Shown here: one piece after another, positions 28,913-37,853 of the stretch
Layout: each line of letters begins with the position of its first letter
Position numbering within the stretch: position 1 is the stretch's first letter
Assembly (NCBI GenBank): GCA_015231595.1
Contig: JADGBH010000010.1
Location: 25,299 to 89,298, forward strand
Source: Desulfobacterales bacterium
Lineage (GTDB): Bacteria > Desulfobacterota > Desulfobacteria > Desulfobacterales > JADGBH01
Reading direction: 5' to 3'
Length of the DNA: 64,000 nucleotides
Program-made: the position numbers and the translations under genes
Notes under the pieces: generated by a model
Seen by the model: the letters and a program-made list of their open reading frames with translations, nothing else
Told to the model about the DNA's origin: nothing
Databases searched by the model: none

Positions 28913-30634
28913 TTAAAAATCAAGATCATCATCATCGTCATCTTCAATATCTTCAATCTCTATTTTATCCTCTGATTTATGTTCTATTTTACTTTCCTTC
29001 TTTGGTTTTTCCGGCATTTGTAAAAGTTTTTTAAATAATTGCTCATCTTCAGCATATATTTCTCCCTCTTCCATGGATATTTGACCACTATTATAAAGTT
29101 TAGCAAGAGTCATTTCCATTGGTTGAAAATCATCGGCACCTAATGTTATTTGACTTCTAATTTGATGAGTTTTTTGAGTTCTAATCATTGATTTAATTCT
29201 GTTGCTATTGACTAATTTTTCAAAGGCTAAAATACGGCCTTTTTCATTTTTTTTGGGTATTAAGCATTGATTTATGCACAGCAACAAAGAGTTAGCTATC
29301 ATCATTTTTGCAGTTTCTTGCTGGTGAGGTGGAAACATATTTAAAAGTCTTTCAATTATTGATGTAGCATTATTAGCATGGATAGTACTAATAACTAAAT
29401 GACCTGTTTGGGATGCACGTAAAACTATATCGCATGTTTCTCCATCCCTTATTTCTCCAACACAAATTACATCAGGGGCTTGGCGCAAAACATATCTTAA
29501 ACCTTCAGCAAATGAATTAGCATCTTTTCCTATTTCCCTTTGATTAATGTTGCATTTTTTATGACGGTGCATATATTCAATTGGGTCTTCAAGGGTAATT
29601 ATATTACATTTACGATTAGTATTAATTATATCAAGCATTGCTGCCATGGTAGTTGATTTTCCATGACCAGATGAGCCAGATATGCATATCAGACCCTTTG
29701 GCTTTAGGGCAAAATCGTGGATCCAATCTGGAATATTAAGAAAATCTAAACTCGGAATTTTATCCCATATAGGACGTATAGCAATTGAGATTGAATTCCT
29801 TTGCCTATATGCGTTTATACGGAAACGCCCTAGTTCCGCAAATGAAAAAGCAAAATCATAGTCATTTTTATTTGCAAATTTATCCCAGTCTTCTTGAGTC
29901 ATCATTTGCCGAACGTAGCTTTCACAGTCTCCAGGTGTAAGTACATCTAAATTTAATCGTTTTAATTCGTTATCTATTTTTAATGATGGAGGCGCTCCGG
30001 CTGTTAATAGTAAATCACTCGCTTTTTCTTCTTTGGCTTTTTTTAGCAATAAAATTAAAGATGGTCTTTTTCCGTCTCTCGTTTCTTGAACTGATGATAC
30101 TTGTCCCTTATCAGATTTTATAAAAATGTTTCCTTTGTGATCAGATAAAATATTACCAGCTTCATCTGATATTAATTGGGCAATAGCCTTGTCCATTTGG
30201 AATGATGGAACAATTACAGGGTTTATAACCTTGCCCAACGTAAATTCTAATTCTTTTATTGTGTCAAAATCATAAGGGTCGAGCATTGCAACTGTAATAT
30301 TTTTATCTGTTACAGCTATGGGGAGAGCCTTATATTTTTTTATTTTATCTATAGAAATCATTCTTAAAGCTTTTGGATCAATATTGATTTGGTTTAAATC
30401 AAAAGCAGGTTTTCCTAAATGATTTTCAAGAAAAAATAATAAATCATCAAGAGAAATATAGCCTTTGTCTAATAATATCGATCCGATATGTCCTTCGTTT
30501 TGGGTTTGATACTTTAATGATTCAGTAAGCTGTTTTTCATTAATTATACCGTATCGTATCAGCATTTCCCCAATAAATTCTTTTTTAGATGATTTTTTAT
30601 CTTCTATTGGTAGTATATATTCTTCTTCGTCCAT
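28913..30634 (-). CDS. Type II/IV secretion ATPase, MshEN N-domain with PilT-like core
   Basis: A 573-residue hexameric ATPase for a pilus or secretion machine. The N-terminal MshEN/GspE_N-type domain (about 15-150: LGEMLIRYGIINEKQL, GSILLDKGYISLDDLLFFL) resembles PilB/MshE. The core is PilT-like: Walker A GSSGHGKSTT, Asp box EDPIEYMH, Walker B GEIRDGET, His box TGHLVISTIHANN, and QIRSQITLGADDFQPMEMTL. The tetra-Cys zinc motif of GspE/PilB is absent. A poly-Asp tail (DDDDDDLDF) ends the protein. The mix suggests a retraction-type ATPase with an assembly-type, possibly c-di-GMP-responsive N domain. No other pilus genes are adjacent. Confidence 0.88.
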   Translation of the reverse strand: MDEEEYILPIEDKKSSKKEFIGEMLIRYGIINEKQLTESLKYQTQNEGHIGSILLDKGYISLDDLLFFLENHLGKPAFDLNQINIDPKALRMISIDKIKKYKALPIAVTDKNITVAMLDPYDFDTIKELEFTLGKVINPVIVPSFQMDKAIAQLISDEAGNILSDHKGNIFIKSDKGQVSSVQETRDGKRPSLILLLKKAKEEKASDLLLTAGAPPSLKIDNELKRLNLDVLTPGDCESYVRQMMTQEDWDKFANKNDYDFAFSFAELGRFRINAYRQRNSISIAIRPIWDKIPSLDFLNIPDWIHDFALKPKGLICISGSSGHGKSTTMAAMLDIINTNRKCNIITLEDPIEYMHRHKKCNINQREIGKDANSFAEGLRYVLRQAPDVICVGEIRDGETCDIVLRASQTGHLVISTIHANNATSIIERLLNMFPPHQQETAKMMIANSLLLCINQCLIPKKNEKGRILAFEKLVNSNRIKSMIRTQKTHQIRSQITLGADDFQPMEMTLAKLYNSGQISMEEGEIYAEDEQLFKKLLQMPEKPKKESKIEHKSEDKIEIEDIEDDDDDDLDF

Positions 30635-30681
30635 GATTATGATTTTCCTAAAATTATTAGATTTTTAATAAATAGACGTTA

Positions 30682-31599
30682 CTAATAAAAAGAAAGGTGC
30701 TTAGATGCTCCTCGTGTTTCCCCAATAAAACTAGTCCATGGAGCTATCCAATTTTTTATAAAAGAAATCATTCTTGGATGTTTTATTGGAGTTGTAAACA
30801 TACCTTTGGTAAAGCCTTCTTTGCGCATGAGATTAAATGAGACGGAAGATGCTGGAAGGATTAGTCCCATTTTCCCTAAATCAACTCTTATAAAACCGCA
30901 TGTAACTCTTAATGTTTCATTGTCGTGTTTGTGATTTATGATCCAGCCAACAATATCTCCTTTGTATTTTATTCCAAGACTTGTAGTAGGTTCAAATCCA
31001 TCTTTATCATATAGCCAAGGAACAAGATCGTCTGGAATCCACGGATTTTCTTTTTGAGATTGTTGTATAAAGTTTTTTTCATCGTTTGTTATATCTTTCC
31101 ATAAGAACGTATCATAACCTTTTATGTTTTTATATTTGTTAAGCCATGGAACATTTTGAAATGTATCACAATTAAACCTCACTGATGCCATCCTCATATA
31201 TGGTTTTTCCCATCCACATTTTTCGATTATATGCTCTACAGCTTCAGTTCCTGGGCTTCCGGTCATATATACAGCTGTTAGGAGAACTACACTATCAAAC
31301 CGTATCTCTTCTTCAACTCTCAATAATAATTCACATCCAATTCCTTTATTCCTATATTCATTTATGACAAATAAAGAAAGTAATTCCGCTTCATTTTTTT
31401 CAAAATTAATTCCAGCCAAAGCTAAAGCAATGGGCTCATTATCATTATATGCACCAATAATACAAGGTTTAACTAATTCACTTTCTATTGTTAAAAATTT
31501 AAAATTAGATTCTCCATTTAGAAGATGCCTGTAAGCAGGAAAAGTCATATTAGTAAAAAGTTCAGTATTATTGCCATTTAATTTGCGATATTGTATCAT
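30682..31599 (-). CDS. GNAT-family N-acetyltransferase-like protein
   Basis: A 305-residue protein. The N-terminal half (about 1-150) has the GNAT acetyl-CoA-binding pattern, motif A being LSLFVINEYRNKGIGCELL. The C-terminal half (about 165-305) is a second, diverged GNAT-like domain (GDIVGWIINHKHDNETLRVTCGFI and a LGKMGLILPASSVSF segment). AGGAAG precedes the ATG. It stands between the kinase/regulator pair and the ATPase gene on the same strand with spacers of 132 and 47 bases. The substrate is unknown. Confidence 0.82.
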   Translation of the reverse strand: MIQYRKLNGNNTELFTNMTFPAYRHLLNGESNFKFLTIESELVKPCIIGAYNDNEPIALALAGINFEKNEAELLSLFVINEYRNKGIGCELLLRVEEEIRFDSVVLLTAVYMTGSPGTEAVEHIIEKCGWEKPYMRMASVRFNCDTFQNVPWLNKYKNIKGYDTFLWKDITNDEKNFIQQSQKENPWIPDDLVPWLYDKDGFEPTTSLGIKYKGDIVGWIINHKHDNETLRVTCGFIRVDLGKMGLILPASSVSFNLMRKEGFTKGMFTTPIKHPRMISFIKNWIAPWTSFIGETRGASKHLSFY

Positions 31600-31731
31600 A
31601 ACTTCCTGTTTATAATAAATAATATTTATATGATTATGTGTTGAACTTGACTTCTACTTTGAATAACATAAATATATTGATATTTCAAGAAATCCAAAAT
31701 AATAACATAAGTAGGGGAGCTTGCATTAATC

Positions 31732-32724
31732 TTACTTATTTTTTAACCATGTCATATAGACTCGCTCATGCCATGGTAAATACCATTCAAGGATATCTCT
31801 TATGATTAGCTCAAGTATTTTCCCAATTCTTTCTCCAAGTTCAAGTCTTTCAAGAACATCTTGAGGAATTTCCCATGCATCATCTGCTTTAGGATTTCTA
31901 TAGGGTTGTTCGTATATGTGTTCAAACGCGTTTCTATAGTTATTTAATGTATAAAAATGTTCTATCATAGTACCTCTCCAAAGAAAGCCTCCCCAACCGC
32001 CTGATGACATAATGCTTGACATTTTTATACGCCTTGTTCCCCTTTGGTCAGGATGGAATCGGTTTTCAATGGAATTTTTTATTAATCCATTTAGATCGTC
32101 TGCGTATTCTGGAAAAGATCCTAGTTGCTGATGTTGATAATCAAATTCATTTTGGAGAAGCCTTATAGCTAAGGATCTTGAGCATTTAAGCCTTTCTTTT
32201 ATAGGTTGAGCAGGGTCAAAAATAGTATCATAGTATTCCAAAATGTTATCAAGGTTATTCCTTTGAATTCTTGATCGTAAAGGGTCTTTTTTTAAGCGTT
32301 TCAGACTTGATTTAAGCATTTTAGGCAAATTTGCCTTCTGCACTATTCCTGCTAAAGTATCTTTATACTGTTGTTTTAATAAATCATCCTGTACACCATC
32401 AAAAAGTTCTTCTCCTGATATGACAATTACTTTTATATGAACATTTGATCTTCTATTGAGATCATTATGCACAAGTTTAAGCAGAGCATGTCCATGGCCT
32501 TTTTCAGGTCTTCCATCATAGTCGTTTCTTGGGATATTTAAATCTAAAAAAAGTACGTCAAGCTTATTTGAATTTTCTTCTATTAAGGATTTAGCTTCTT
32601 CATACGTTCCAGGAGTTCCAATTTTGTTTTCAGGTAAAAAGCCTGTATCAGCGAGGAGGTCAAGAATTTCATCTAAATCTGTGTATTTGTCTTCTACAAC
32701 GATAAATTTAAGCTGATTGAACAT
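31732..32724 (-). CDS. Response regulator with receiver and uncharacterised C-terminal domain
   Basis: A 330-residue protein. The N-terminal receiver (about 1-145) has acidic Glu11/Asp12 and phospho-acceptor Asp61 (LFLDLNIP), with an insertion NDYDGRPEKGHGH before helix 4. The C-terminal domain (about 150-330) is mostly helical and ends in WYLPWHERVYMTWLKNK; I do not recognise it, and no DNA-binding fold is evident. AAAGGAG precedes the ATG. It lies 166 bases downstream of the unusual kinase gene and is likely its partner. The receiver assignment is firm; output is unknown. Confidence 0.82.
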   Translation of the reverse strand: MFNQLKFIVVEDKYTDLDEILDLLADTGFLPENKIGTPGTYEEAKSLIEENSNKLDVLFLDLNIPRNDYDGRPEKGHGHALLKLVHNDLNRRSNVHIKVIVISGEELFDGVQDDLLKQQYKDTLAGIVQKANLPKMLKSSLKRLKKDPLRSRIQRNNLDNILEYYDTIFDPAQPIKERLKCSRSLAIRLLQNEFDYQHQQLGSFPEYADDLNGLIKNSIENRFHPDQRGTRRIKMSSIMSSGGWGGFLWRGTMIEHFYTLNNYRNAFEHIYEQPYRNPKADDAWEIPQDVLERLELGERIGKILELIIRDILEWYLPWHERVYMTWLKNK

Positions 32725-32890
32725 GGTTTATACTCCTTTAGGATTTTTTTTTTATCCCTAAATGAATTTGAACATTAAATCTTAATCAATACTGATATCA
32801 AGTAACAACCTCATTGTTCAAGTTATTTCTAATATTAATTTGTATTTATTAAATTTTAAGAATACAAAGATAAAGCTTTAAACTGTATGG

Positions 32891-35119
32891 CTAAATTTTG
32901 TATAAAGGAAGAGAAGCTTTAAAGCTAACGCCTTCTATACGGTTTCCATCATTATCTACATTTTCAATGAGCCGACACGTTCCTCCATGCCTTCTGATTG
33001 TTTCTCTCACAAAAACAAGGCCAAATCCTGAACCCCGTCCTGATCGTGCATAGGAACTTGAACCTTCTTCAAAAGGTTGTAGTATAAGACTATCATTAGT
33101 AGGTAAGGCATTATCTGATATTGCGAATACTACATTATTTTTATCTTTAAAGGCTTGAACTTTAATTTCTGGGGTTTTTGTTTTTTGTTCCTGTATTTCT
33201 CTGCAAGCATTATTGAATACTTCATCAATAGCATCAGATAAAGCTTCTTCGTCCGCATTTAACATCAAAGGTTCGTCCGGCAGGCTAATATCGACTTTAA
33301 GTTCATGTATTTGAATACCGCATTGGTGAGCTTTATGGGCAATTATTTTTCTTAAATCAATTCCATTAAGATTCAATCTATTTTGTATAAGGTTTAAGCG
33401 TTTTATTTTATAAGCTACAGTTCGAATTTCTTCTATTGCTCTTGCTATATCATTAACCCTTGCTTTTAAAGTATACTCCTCTATTGATTTTCGTCCCATA
33501 TTTACCCGTCTATAAGCAGTTTTTTCGTCAGGGACGAGGTTGTTACCTATATTAGGATTAAGTGATAAATATTTTTGAATATCTTCAATAACAGAGATAG
33601 CTCTTCCAGTAGGACCATTAAGTCGATGCATAATGTCTGAAAGCCTTCGTAGAGATTCCCGTCTGGCGGCATCATTAACAAATTCAGAAGGCTGATTTAT
33701 TAATTCGTTTAATTTTATTGCATAGCCTTCAAGCAGAGCTCTTATTTCAACTGGCCTATCAAATTGATCAGGGCCAAATAAAATATAGATTCCTGCAATT
33801 TTGTCGTCGCGTATTACTTTTAAAGCGATTGCTGGTTTAAACGCGGATCTAAACCATTTAATAATTAAAGCCATAAATTTATGGTTTTCGCTTAAAGAAC
33901 CCCAATCGGAATTAATATCTAAGTTAAAATAAGATACAAGTTTTTTAAGGGAGTGCTTTTTATTTAAATCCGAATGGAATTTTAACCATGAAAAGGAAAG
34001 ATAACGACTGATATCTTCTATATCAGGTTCGTCATTGTCTTTAAAAAAAATATAAGCGTCACGGAACATTGAAAAACTTGGAAGAATAGTTTCATTTAAT
34101 AATTGAGTGTCTTCATCTTCAGATATTCGTTCCATCATTTTGGATAAAAGATAAGATGGTAGTGAATCAGATGCCGTTAGAGAATTAAATATACGAAATC
34201 GTTCTTTTACAGAGGTACTCCAATACCATTTTTTCCATTCGGATTCAATTGGAGGTTCGTTTAATGTCGTAAAATAAATGACTTTATTTTCTCTCGGAAT
34301 TCCTATGGAACCTTTTATAGGTCTTACAACAAACATATCCGAAGAATGGTCTATTGTTGAAGCTTCAACAAAAAAACCATCCTCTGGATTTATTAATCTT
34401 TGCTCAAGAAGGTAATCTTCAAATTGAGTTAGACGTTCTTCAAATGTAGCGCCTGTAAGAAGAAAAGGTTTTACTTCTTTTTGAGCATCAATCACTAATG
34501 ATTTTGCCCTTTCCATTGCCAGTTGGCTTCTGAGGTTTTCCCTGACAATAAGATTAAGACGTTCCCTTTCTTTTTTTGAAAGTTTTTGAATTTTTATATC
34601 TAAAAGACTGTCGATGCTTATAAGAGGAACTAAAATGCCCTTAAGTATTGTTCTTTGAAGTTGGAGTAAGGACATTTTGTTTCTTAACTGTGATACAATC
34701 CATGCAATAGATTCGGTTCCTTGACTTTTCAATACTATTAAATCGTCAGACGTAATGCCTTTTCCTGGAAACATTGTTTCATCCCAATAGCATACCTGCA
34801 GTTGGGGTGTTACAAGTCTGTTTAAAATTATTGCCTCAGTAGGCAAAAAAAATACAGGCTCCTTTAAAGCAAAATCATTATTTTCATAATATTCAAGGAA
34901 TCCACCCTGAAGTCGAATAACACAATGAGCGGTTTCTTTAGGATGATTCAATGAGTAAGTTCGTATTACGACTTCAATTAAATCCCTAAGCTTGCAAAAG
35001 TTATCTGACTGGGAATCAACTATTCTGTCGATATCAATATATTCTGGCGCAAAATAATTAGGGTGCCAACATTTTTCTAAATTATCATATTCAATCCAAA
35101 CTGAGTAACTTGATTCCAT
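32891..35119 (-). CDS. Atypical histidine kinase-like protein with C-terminal HATPase domain
   Basis: About 742 residues. The first 480 match no domain I recognise and show no membrane segment. A dimerisation-helix candidate is LSDIMHRLNGPTGRAISV, with a His in the expected place. The C-terminal ATPase has an N box (EVFNNACREI) and a G2 box (GRGSGFGLVFVRETIRRHGG), but the usual DxGxG G1 box reads ISDNALP, lacking both glycines. The start is taken as ATG 35119; a TTG at 35134 would add five residues, and neither has a clear ribosome-binding site. It probably signals to the following receiver protein. Confidence 0.75.
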   Translation of the reverse strand: MESSYSVWIEYDNLEKCWHPNYFAPEYIDIDRIVDSQSDNFCKLRDLIEVVIRTYSLNHPKETAHCVIRLQGGFLEYYENNDFALKEPVFFLPTEAIILNRLVTPQLQVCYWDETMFPGKGITSDDLIVLKSQGTESIAWIVSQLRNKMSLLQLQRTILKGILVPLISIDSLLDIKIQKLSKKERERLNLIVRENLRSQLAMERAKSLVIDAQKEVKPFLLTGATFEERLTQFEDYLLEQRLINPEDGFFVEASTIDHSSDMFVVRPIKGSIGIPRENKVIYFTTLNEPPIESEWKKWYWSTSVKERFRIFNSLTASDSLPSYLLSKMMERISEDEDTQLLNETILPSFSMFRDAYIFFKDNDEPDIEDISRYLSFSWLKFHSDLNKKHSLKKLVSYFNLDINSDWGSLSENHKFMALIIKWFRSAFKPAIALKVIRDDKIAGIYILFGPDQFDRPVEIRALLEGYAIKLNELINQPSEFVNDAARRESLRRLSDIMHRLNGPTGRAISVIEDIQKYLSLNPNIGNNLVPDEKTAYRRVNMGRKSIEEYTLKARVNDIARAIEEIRTVAYKIKRLNLIQNRLNLNGIDLRKIIAHKAHQCGIQIHELKVDISLPDEPLMLNADEEALSDAIDEVFNNACREIQEQKTKTPEIKVQAFKDKNNVVFAISDNALPTNDSLILQPFEEGSSSYARSGRGSGFGLVFVRETIRRHGGTCRLIENVDNDGNRIEGVSFKASLPLYKI

Positions 35120-35213
35120 AATAGTTAACCGCAATTTACATATATTAAATATTAGACGACGAAATGTTTTTTCCGAGTTTTGATTAACTCTTTTCTCGTA
35201 TTCCCCCTTTTAT

Positions 35214-35239
35214 GCCCTCCTCGAGAGATTGAGGGGGGC
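35214..35239. repeat. GC-rich imperfect hairpin between genes
   Basis: GCCCTCCTC (35214-35222) and GAGGGGGGC (35231-35239) pair with one G-U around an eight-base loop. The region stands out as GC-rich and lies between the CBM48 gene end and the start of the kinase. No T-run follows on the minus strand, so a terminator role is doubtful; it may be a repeat remnant. Confidence 0.4.
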
Positions 35240-35270
35240 TTGAATACTTTTAATGCAAAGGTATCATCAT

Positions 35271-36191
35271 TTATACAACTACTACTGAATTTATACTTCC
35301 GCCCGCAGGGCTTTTTATATATTTATCTGCATTTAAATCATTTTCCCATCTCTTTTCATCTATAAGATATTTAAAGCTATATTCTTTTCCGGCCTCAAGT
35401 TCAAGGGTAATTGTATAATCTCCGGTATCAGATTTTTCCATCGGGTTAGAATAAATATTCCAACCGTTAAAATCTCCAACTATAGAAACATTTTTTGCAT
35501 TTTCTGCTGTAGCTTTAGGTAATATAAAACTTGCTTTACATATTTTTTTGGAAGGATATTCTTTTTTTATACCTGCTTCGGACGCAACTGTTTCTTTTTT
35601 TTCAGGTTGAACTTTTTTTTCTATTTTTTTTACTTCTTTCTTTGCTTCTTTTTTCGTTTCTTTCTTTACTTCTTTCTTTACTTCTTTCTTTGCTTCTTCT
35701 ATCTTTACTTCTTTCTTTACGTCTTTCTTTACGTCTTTTTTTACGTCTTTTTTTGCTTCTTTTTTTGTTACTTTCTCGTCAGTAACATCCTCAATTTTAG
35801 CTTCTTTTTTTATTTTTTCAACAGTTTTTTTCCCTTTTGAAGTTTTTTTAACATATTTTTTTAAGTTCGGAAAATCGTTTATTGCTTGTTCAGCGGAATA
35901 TCTATTTTCTCCTTCAGTCAATGCTAAACCATATAATTTATCTTCTGATAAAGCTTTAGCTTCTTTAACTAAAAAATAGCCAAAAACATTTCCCTTCATT
36001 TTTCTTTCTACAAAATAACCAAGATCACATTTTTCTTTTTCCGAAAGCATTGAAAGCGTAAGAGCAATAGTACGCGTTGGAAAAGTTCTTCCATGTTTTT
36101 CACCAATGCTTTTTACGATATCCCTTGCTCTTATTACATCGCCTGTTAAAAGTTCATCAATAACTAACTGAATTTCATTTTTTTCTTCCAT
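35271..36191 (-). CDS. Winged-helix/Lys-Glu repeat/CBM48 (glycogen-binding) fusion protein
   Basis: A 306-residue three-part protein. Residues 1-80 look like a winged-helix or similar small helical domain (VIDELLTGDVIRARDIV ... TRTIALTLSMLSEKEKC). Residues 120-205 are low-complexity Lys/Glu/Val repeats (KKEVKKEVKK type). Residues 215-306 form an early-set CBM48/AMPK-beta-like glycogen-binding domain (VSIVGDFNGWN, YTITLELEAGKEYSFKYLID, W..D). The start has GAGGAT upstream. No signal peptide is seen, so it is cytoplasmic. A link between storage polysaccharide and regulation is plausible but inferred. The pyrimidine-rich repeat on the plus strand (about 35590-35770) is only the antisense of this coding repeat. 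Confidence 0.8.
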   Translation of the reverse strand: MEEKNEIQLVIDELLTGDVIRARDIVKSIGEKHGRTFPTRTIALTLSMLSEKEKCDLGYFVERKMKGNVFGYFLVKEAKALSEDKLYGLALTEGENRYSAEQAINDFPNLKKYVKKTSKGKKTVEKIKKEAKIEDVTDEKVTKKEAKKDVKKDVKKDVKKEVKIEEAKKEVKKEVKKETKKEAKKEVKKIEKKVQPEKKETVASEAGIKKEYPSKKICKASFILPKATAENAKNVSIVGDFNGWNIYSNPMEKSDTGDYTITLELEAGKEYSFKYLIDEKRWENDLNADKYIKSPAGGSINSVVVV

Positions 36192-36358
36192 TTTTTTATC
36201 CTCACTTTTACTAAATAGTTTAATAATTCATAACTGATAATCTCTATAATTGATTTCATTATCGAATACGTGTTATAACGGAAAAACAAATAAGTAACAA
36301 GCTTTTTTAACAAAAATTTACATGTATTTTAAAAAAAATCTTTAGGAGGATAAAAAAA

Positions 36359-36790
36359 TTGGAAGCAACAACGACGAAACGTCAAGAAATGGAATCAAAA
36401 ATTATCGAGATATGCTTTAAAGACTTTAATCCGAATCATATTTATGTAGCAGTAAAAGAATTAAAACGTTCCTTATTAAACGAATTTTTTAAAAAAATTG
36501 ATACTGAACATTTTATTATACCTTCGGAATCAGATATTGAAAAACTTCTTATGGAAAATATAGAATGGACTTTTGATGACGATAAAATAGCCGCCTATAT
36601 TAAAAGAACCTTTCCCGGATGGAACGAAGACCGGATTGATTCTGAGCTTTCTACCCTTGAAGAAATATATGAGTATGAATATTCAAAACGTATGGTGTCA
36701 TTTATAAAAAATGCTGCACGGGAAATTCGTGGTATCGTAGGTCCGCTAAGGGAGGATATTGATAAATTAAAAGAAAAATACCTTCAATAA
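36359..36790 (+). CDS. Conserved-looking hypothetical protein
   Basis: A 143-residue soluble, mostly helical protein that I do not recognise. It starts at TTG 36359, eight bases after a strong AGGAGGA (36344-36350); the next in-frame ATG at 36389 is too far from that site. Features include an FNPNHIYVAVKELKRSLL segment, a Trp-bearing acidic middle (ENIEWTFDDDKIAAYIKRTFPGWNEDRI) and a charged C-terminal helix. It is divergent from the CBM48 gene with a 167-base shared upstream region and convergent with sppA. Function unknown. Confidence 0.7.
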   Translation: MEATTTKRQEMESKIIEICFKDFNPNHIYVAVKELKRSLLNEFFKKIDTEHFIIPSESDIEKLLMENIEWTFDDDKIAAYIKRTFPGWNEDRIDSELSTLEEIYEYEYSKRMVSFIKNAAREIRGIVGPLREDIDKLKEKYLQ

Positions 36791-36819
36791 AATTGTTTAA
36801 GTTTATATAGTATTGCTTG

Positions 36820-36838
36820 GGCAGGTTTCAAACCTGCC
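36820..36838. terminator. Hairpin between convergent genes
   Basis: GGCAGGTTT-C-AAACCTGCC is a 9-bp perfect inverted repeat lying 29 bases after the stop of the hypothetical gene and 10 bases after the sppA stop (read on the minus strand). It is well placed to end both transcripts, but it lacks a long T-run on either side. A terminator role is inferred from position. Confidence 0.5.
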
Positions 36839-36848
36839 ATTAACCTTA

Positions 36849-37841
36849 TTATTGATCATTTCCGAGCCAAATATAATAAAAACCGCTTTTTAGATTTCGT
36901 AAATATCCTAAAAATCCAAAATCCGCTAATGGTATTTTTTTATTTTTATAACTATTTGAAATATTATATATATTATCATTAGGGTATTCTGTCCTTCTAT
37001 ATACGACTAATTTACTTTCTTGGTTTAATCCTGCAAGTTTTTTAGCTTTAGCGATAGCATCTTTTAAATAACCTATTTCATCAATTATGCCAATTTTTAA
37101 AGCGTCTTCGGCAATATATATTCTTGCTGTTGATATTTCTTTTATTTTATTTTTATCTAATTTCCTTCTTTCTGCTACAATATTAATAAATTGCTTAGCT
37201 AATCCGTCAGTAATATTTTGAAACATCGCCTGTTCTTCTTTTGTATTTTCCCTAAAAGGAGAACCCATGTCTTTATTTTCACCTGACTTACAGGCTTTAA
37301 CGCTTAAACCTAATTTTGTCATAAGTCCACTTATTTCGGGTTGCATCATAATTACTCCAACAGAACCTGTAATAGTTGTTGGATGAGCCATTATATAATC
37401 TCCAGCAAGAGCAATATAATACCCTCCTGAAGCGGCTATATCCATCATTGAAATTACTATAGAAGAATTTGTTCGTGTTTTATAATCCATAAGTTCTTTA
37501 TAAATTATATCGCTTGCTGTAACCGTACCGCCAGGAGAGTTGATTTTTACAACTATTCCTTTAACTTGCTTATCCTTTTCTGCTTTTTTAAGTTGAGCGA
37601 CAATTTCTTCAATCATATTAGGTTTTGATGCTAATAGATCCTCTTCTGTATCATCCTTAATGATGCCGTCAATTGAAATTAAAAGTATTTTACCGCTATC
37701 TTTGCCTTCAAGAACATATTCATCAAGTGGATCCGTATAATCATGGAATAAGCTCATATTCGCAAACATGCATCCTTGAAAAAAAAATATTAAAATGAAT
37801 AATGAAATTCTCGTTAAAAATTTTATTTGTCTGTTTTGCAT
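36849..37841 (-). CDS. sppA: Signal peptide peptidase SppA, S49 family, lipoprotein-like
   Basis: A 330-residue membrane-associated serine protease that degrades cleaved signal peptides. A hydrophobic N-terminus ends in the lipobox-like FFQGC (Cys about 24), suggesting lipid anchoring rather than only a TM helix. Family motifs are ISIDGII, INSPGGTVTASDIIY, IAASGGYYIALAGDYIMAHP and TGSVGVI with the catalytic Ser; the general-base Lys is in SGENKDMGSP. Single-repeat size matches bacillary SppA, half that of E. coli. GGAG precedes the ATG. It is the last gene of the antiporter-REC/HisKA-birA-sppA operon, 12 bases after birA. Confidence 0.92.
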   Translation of the reverse strand: MQNRQIKFLTRISLFILIFFFQGCMFANMSLFHDYTDPLDEYVLEGKDSGKILLISIDGIIKDDTEEDLLASKPNMIEEIVAQLKKAEKDKQVKGIVVKINSPGGTVTASDIIYKELMDYKTRTNSSIVISMMDIAASGGYYIALAGDYIMAHPTTITGSVGVIMMQPEISGLMTKLGLSVKACKSGENKDMGSPFRENTKEEQAMFQNITDGLAKQFINIVAERRKLDKNKIKEISTARIYIAEDALKIGIIDEIGYLKDAIAKAKKLAGLNQESKLVVYRRTEYPNDNIYNISNSYKNKKIPLADFGFLGYLRNLKSGFYYIWLGNDQ

Positions 37842-37853
37842 AAATAAATCTCC

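Noticed and set aside
35214..35239. Intrinsic terminator for the CBM48 gene
   Set aside because: A hairpin is present, but read on the minus strand it is followed by A/G-rich sequence rather than a T-run; kept only as a repeat.
35531..35840. Plus-strand ORFs rich in Phe/Leu over the CTTTCTTT repeat, resembling a membrane protein
   Set aside because: They are the antisense of the Lys/Glu repeat of the CBM48 fusion gene on the minus strand; no ribosome-binding site and extreme low complexity.
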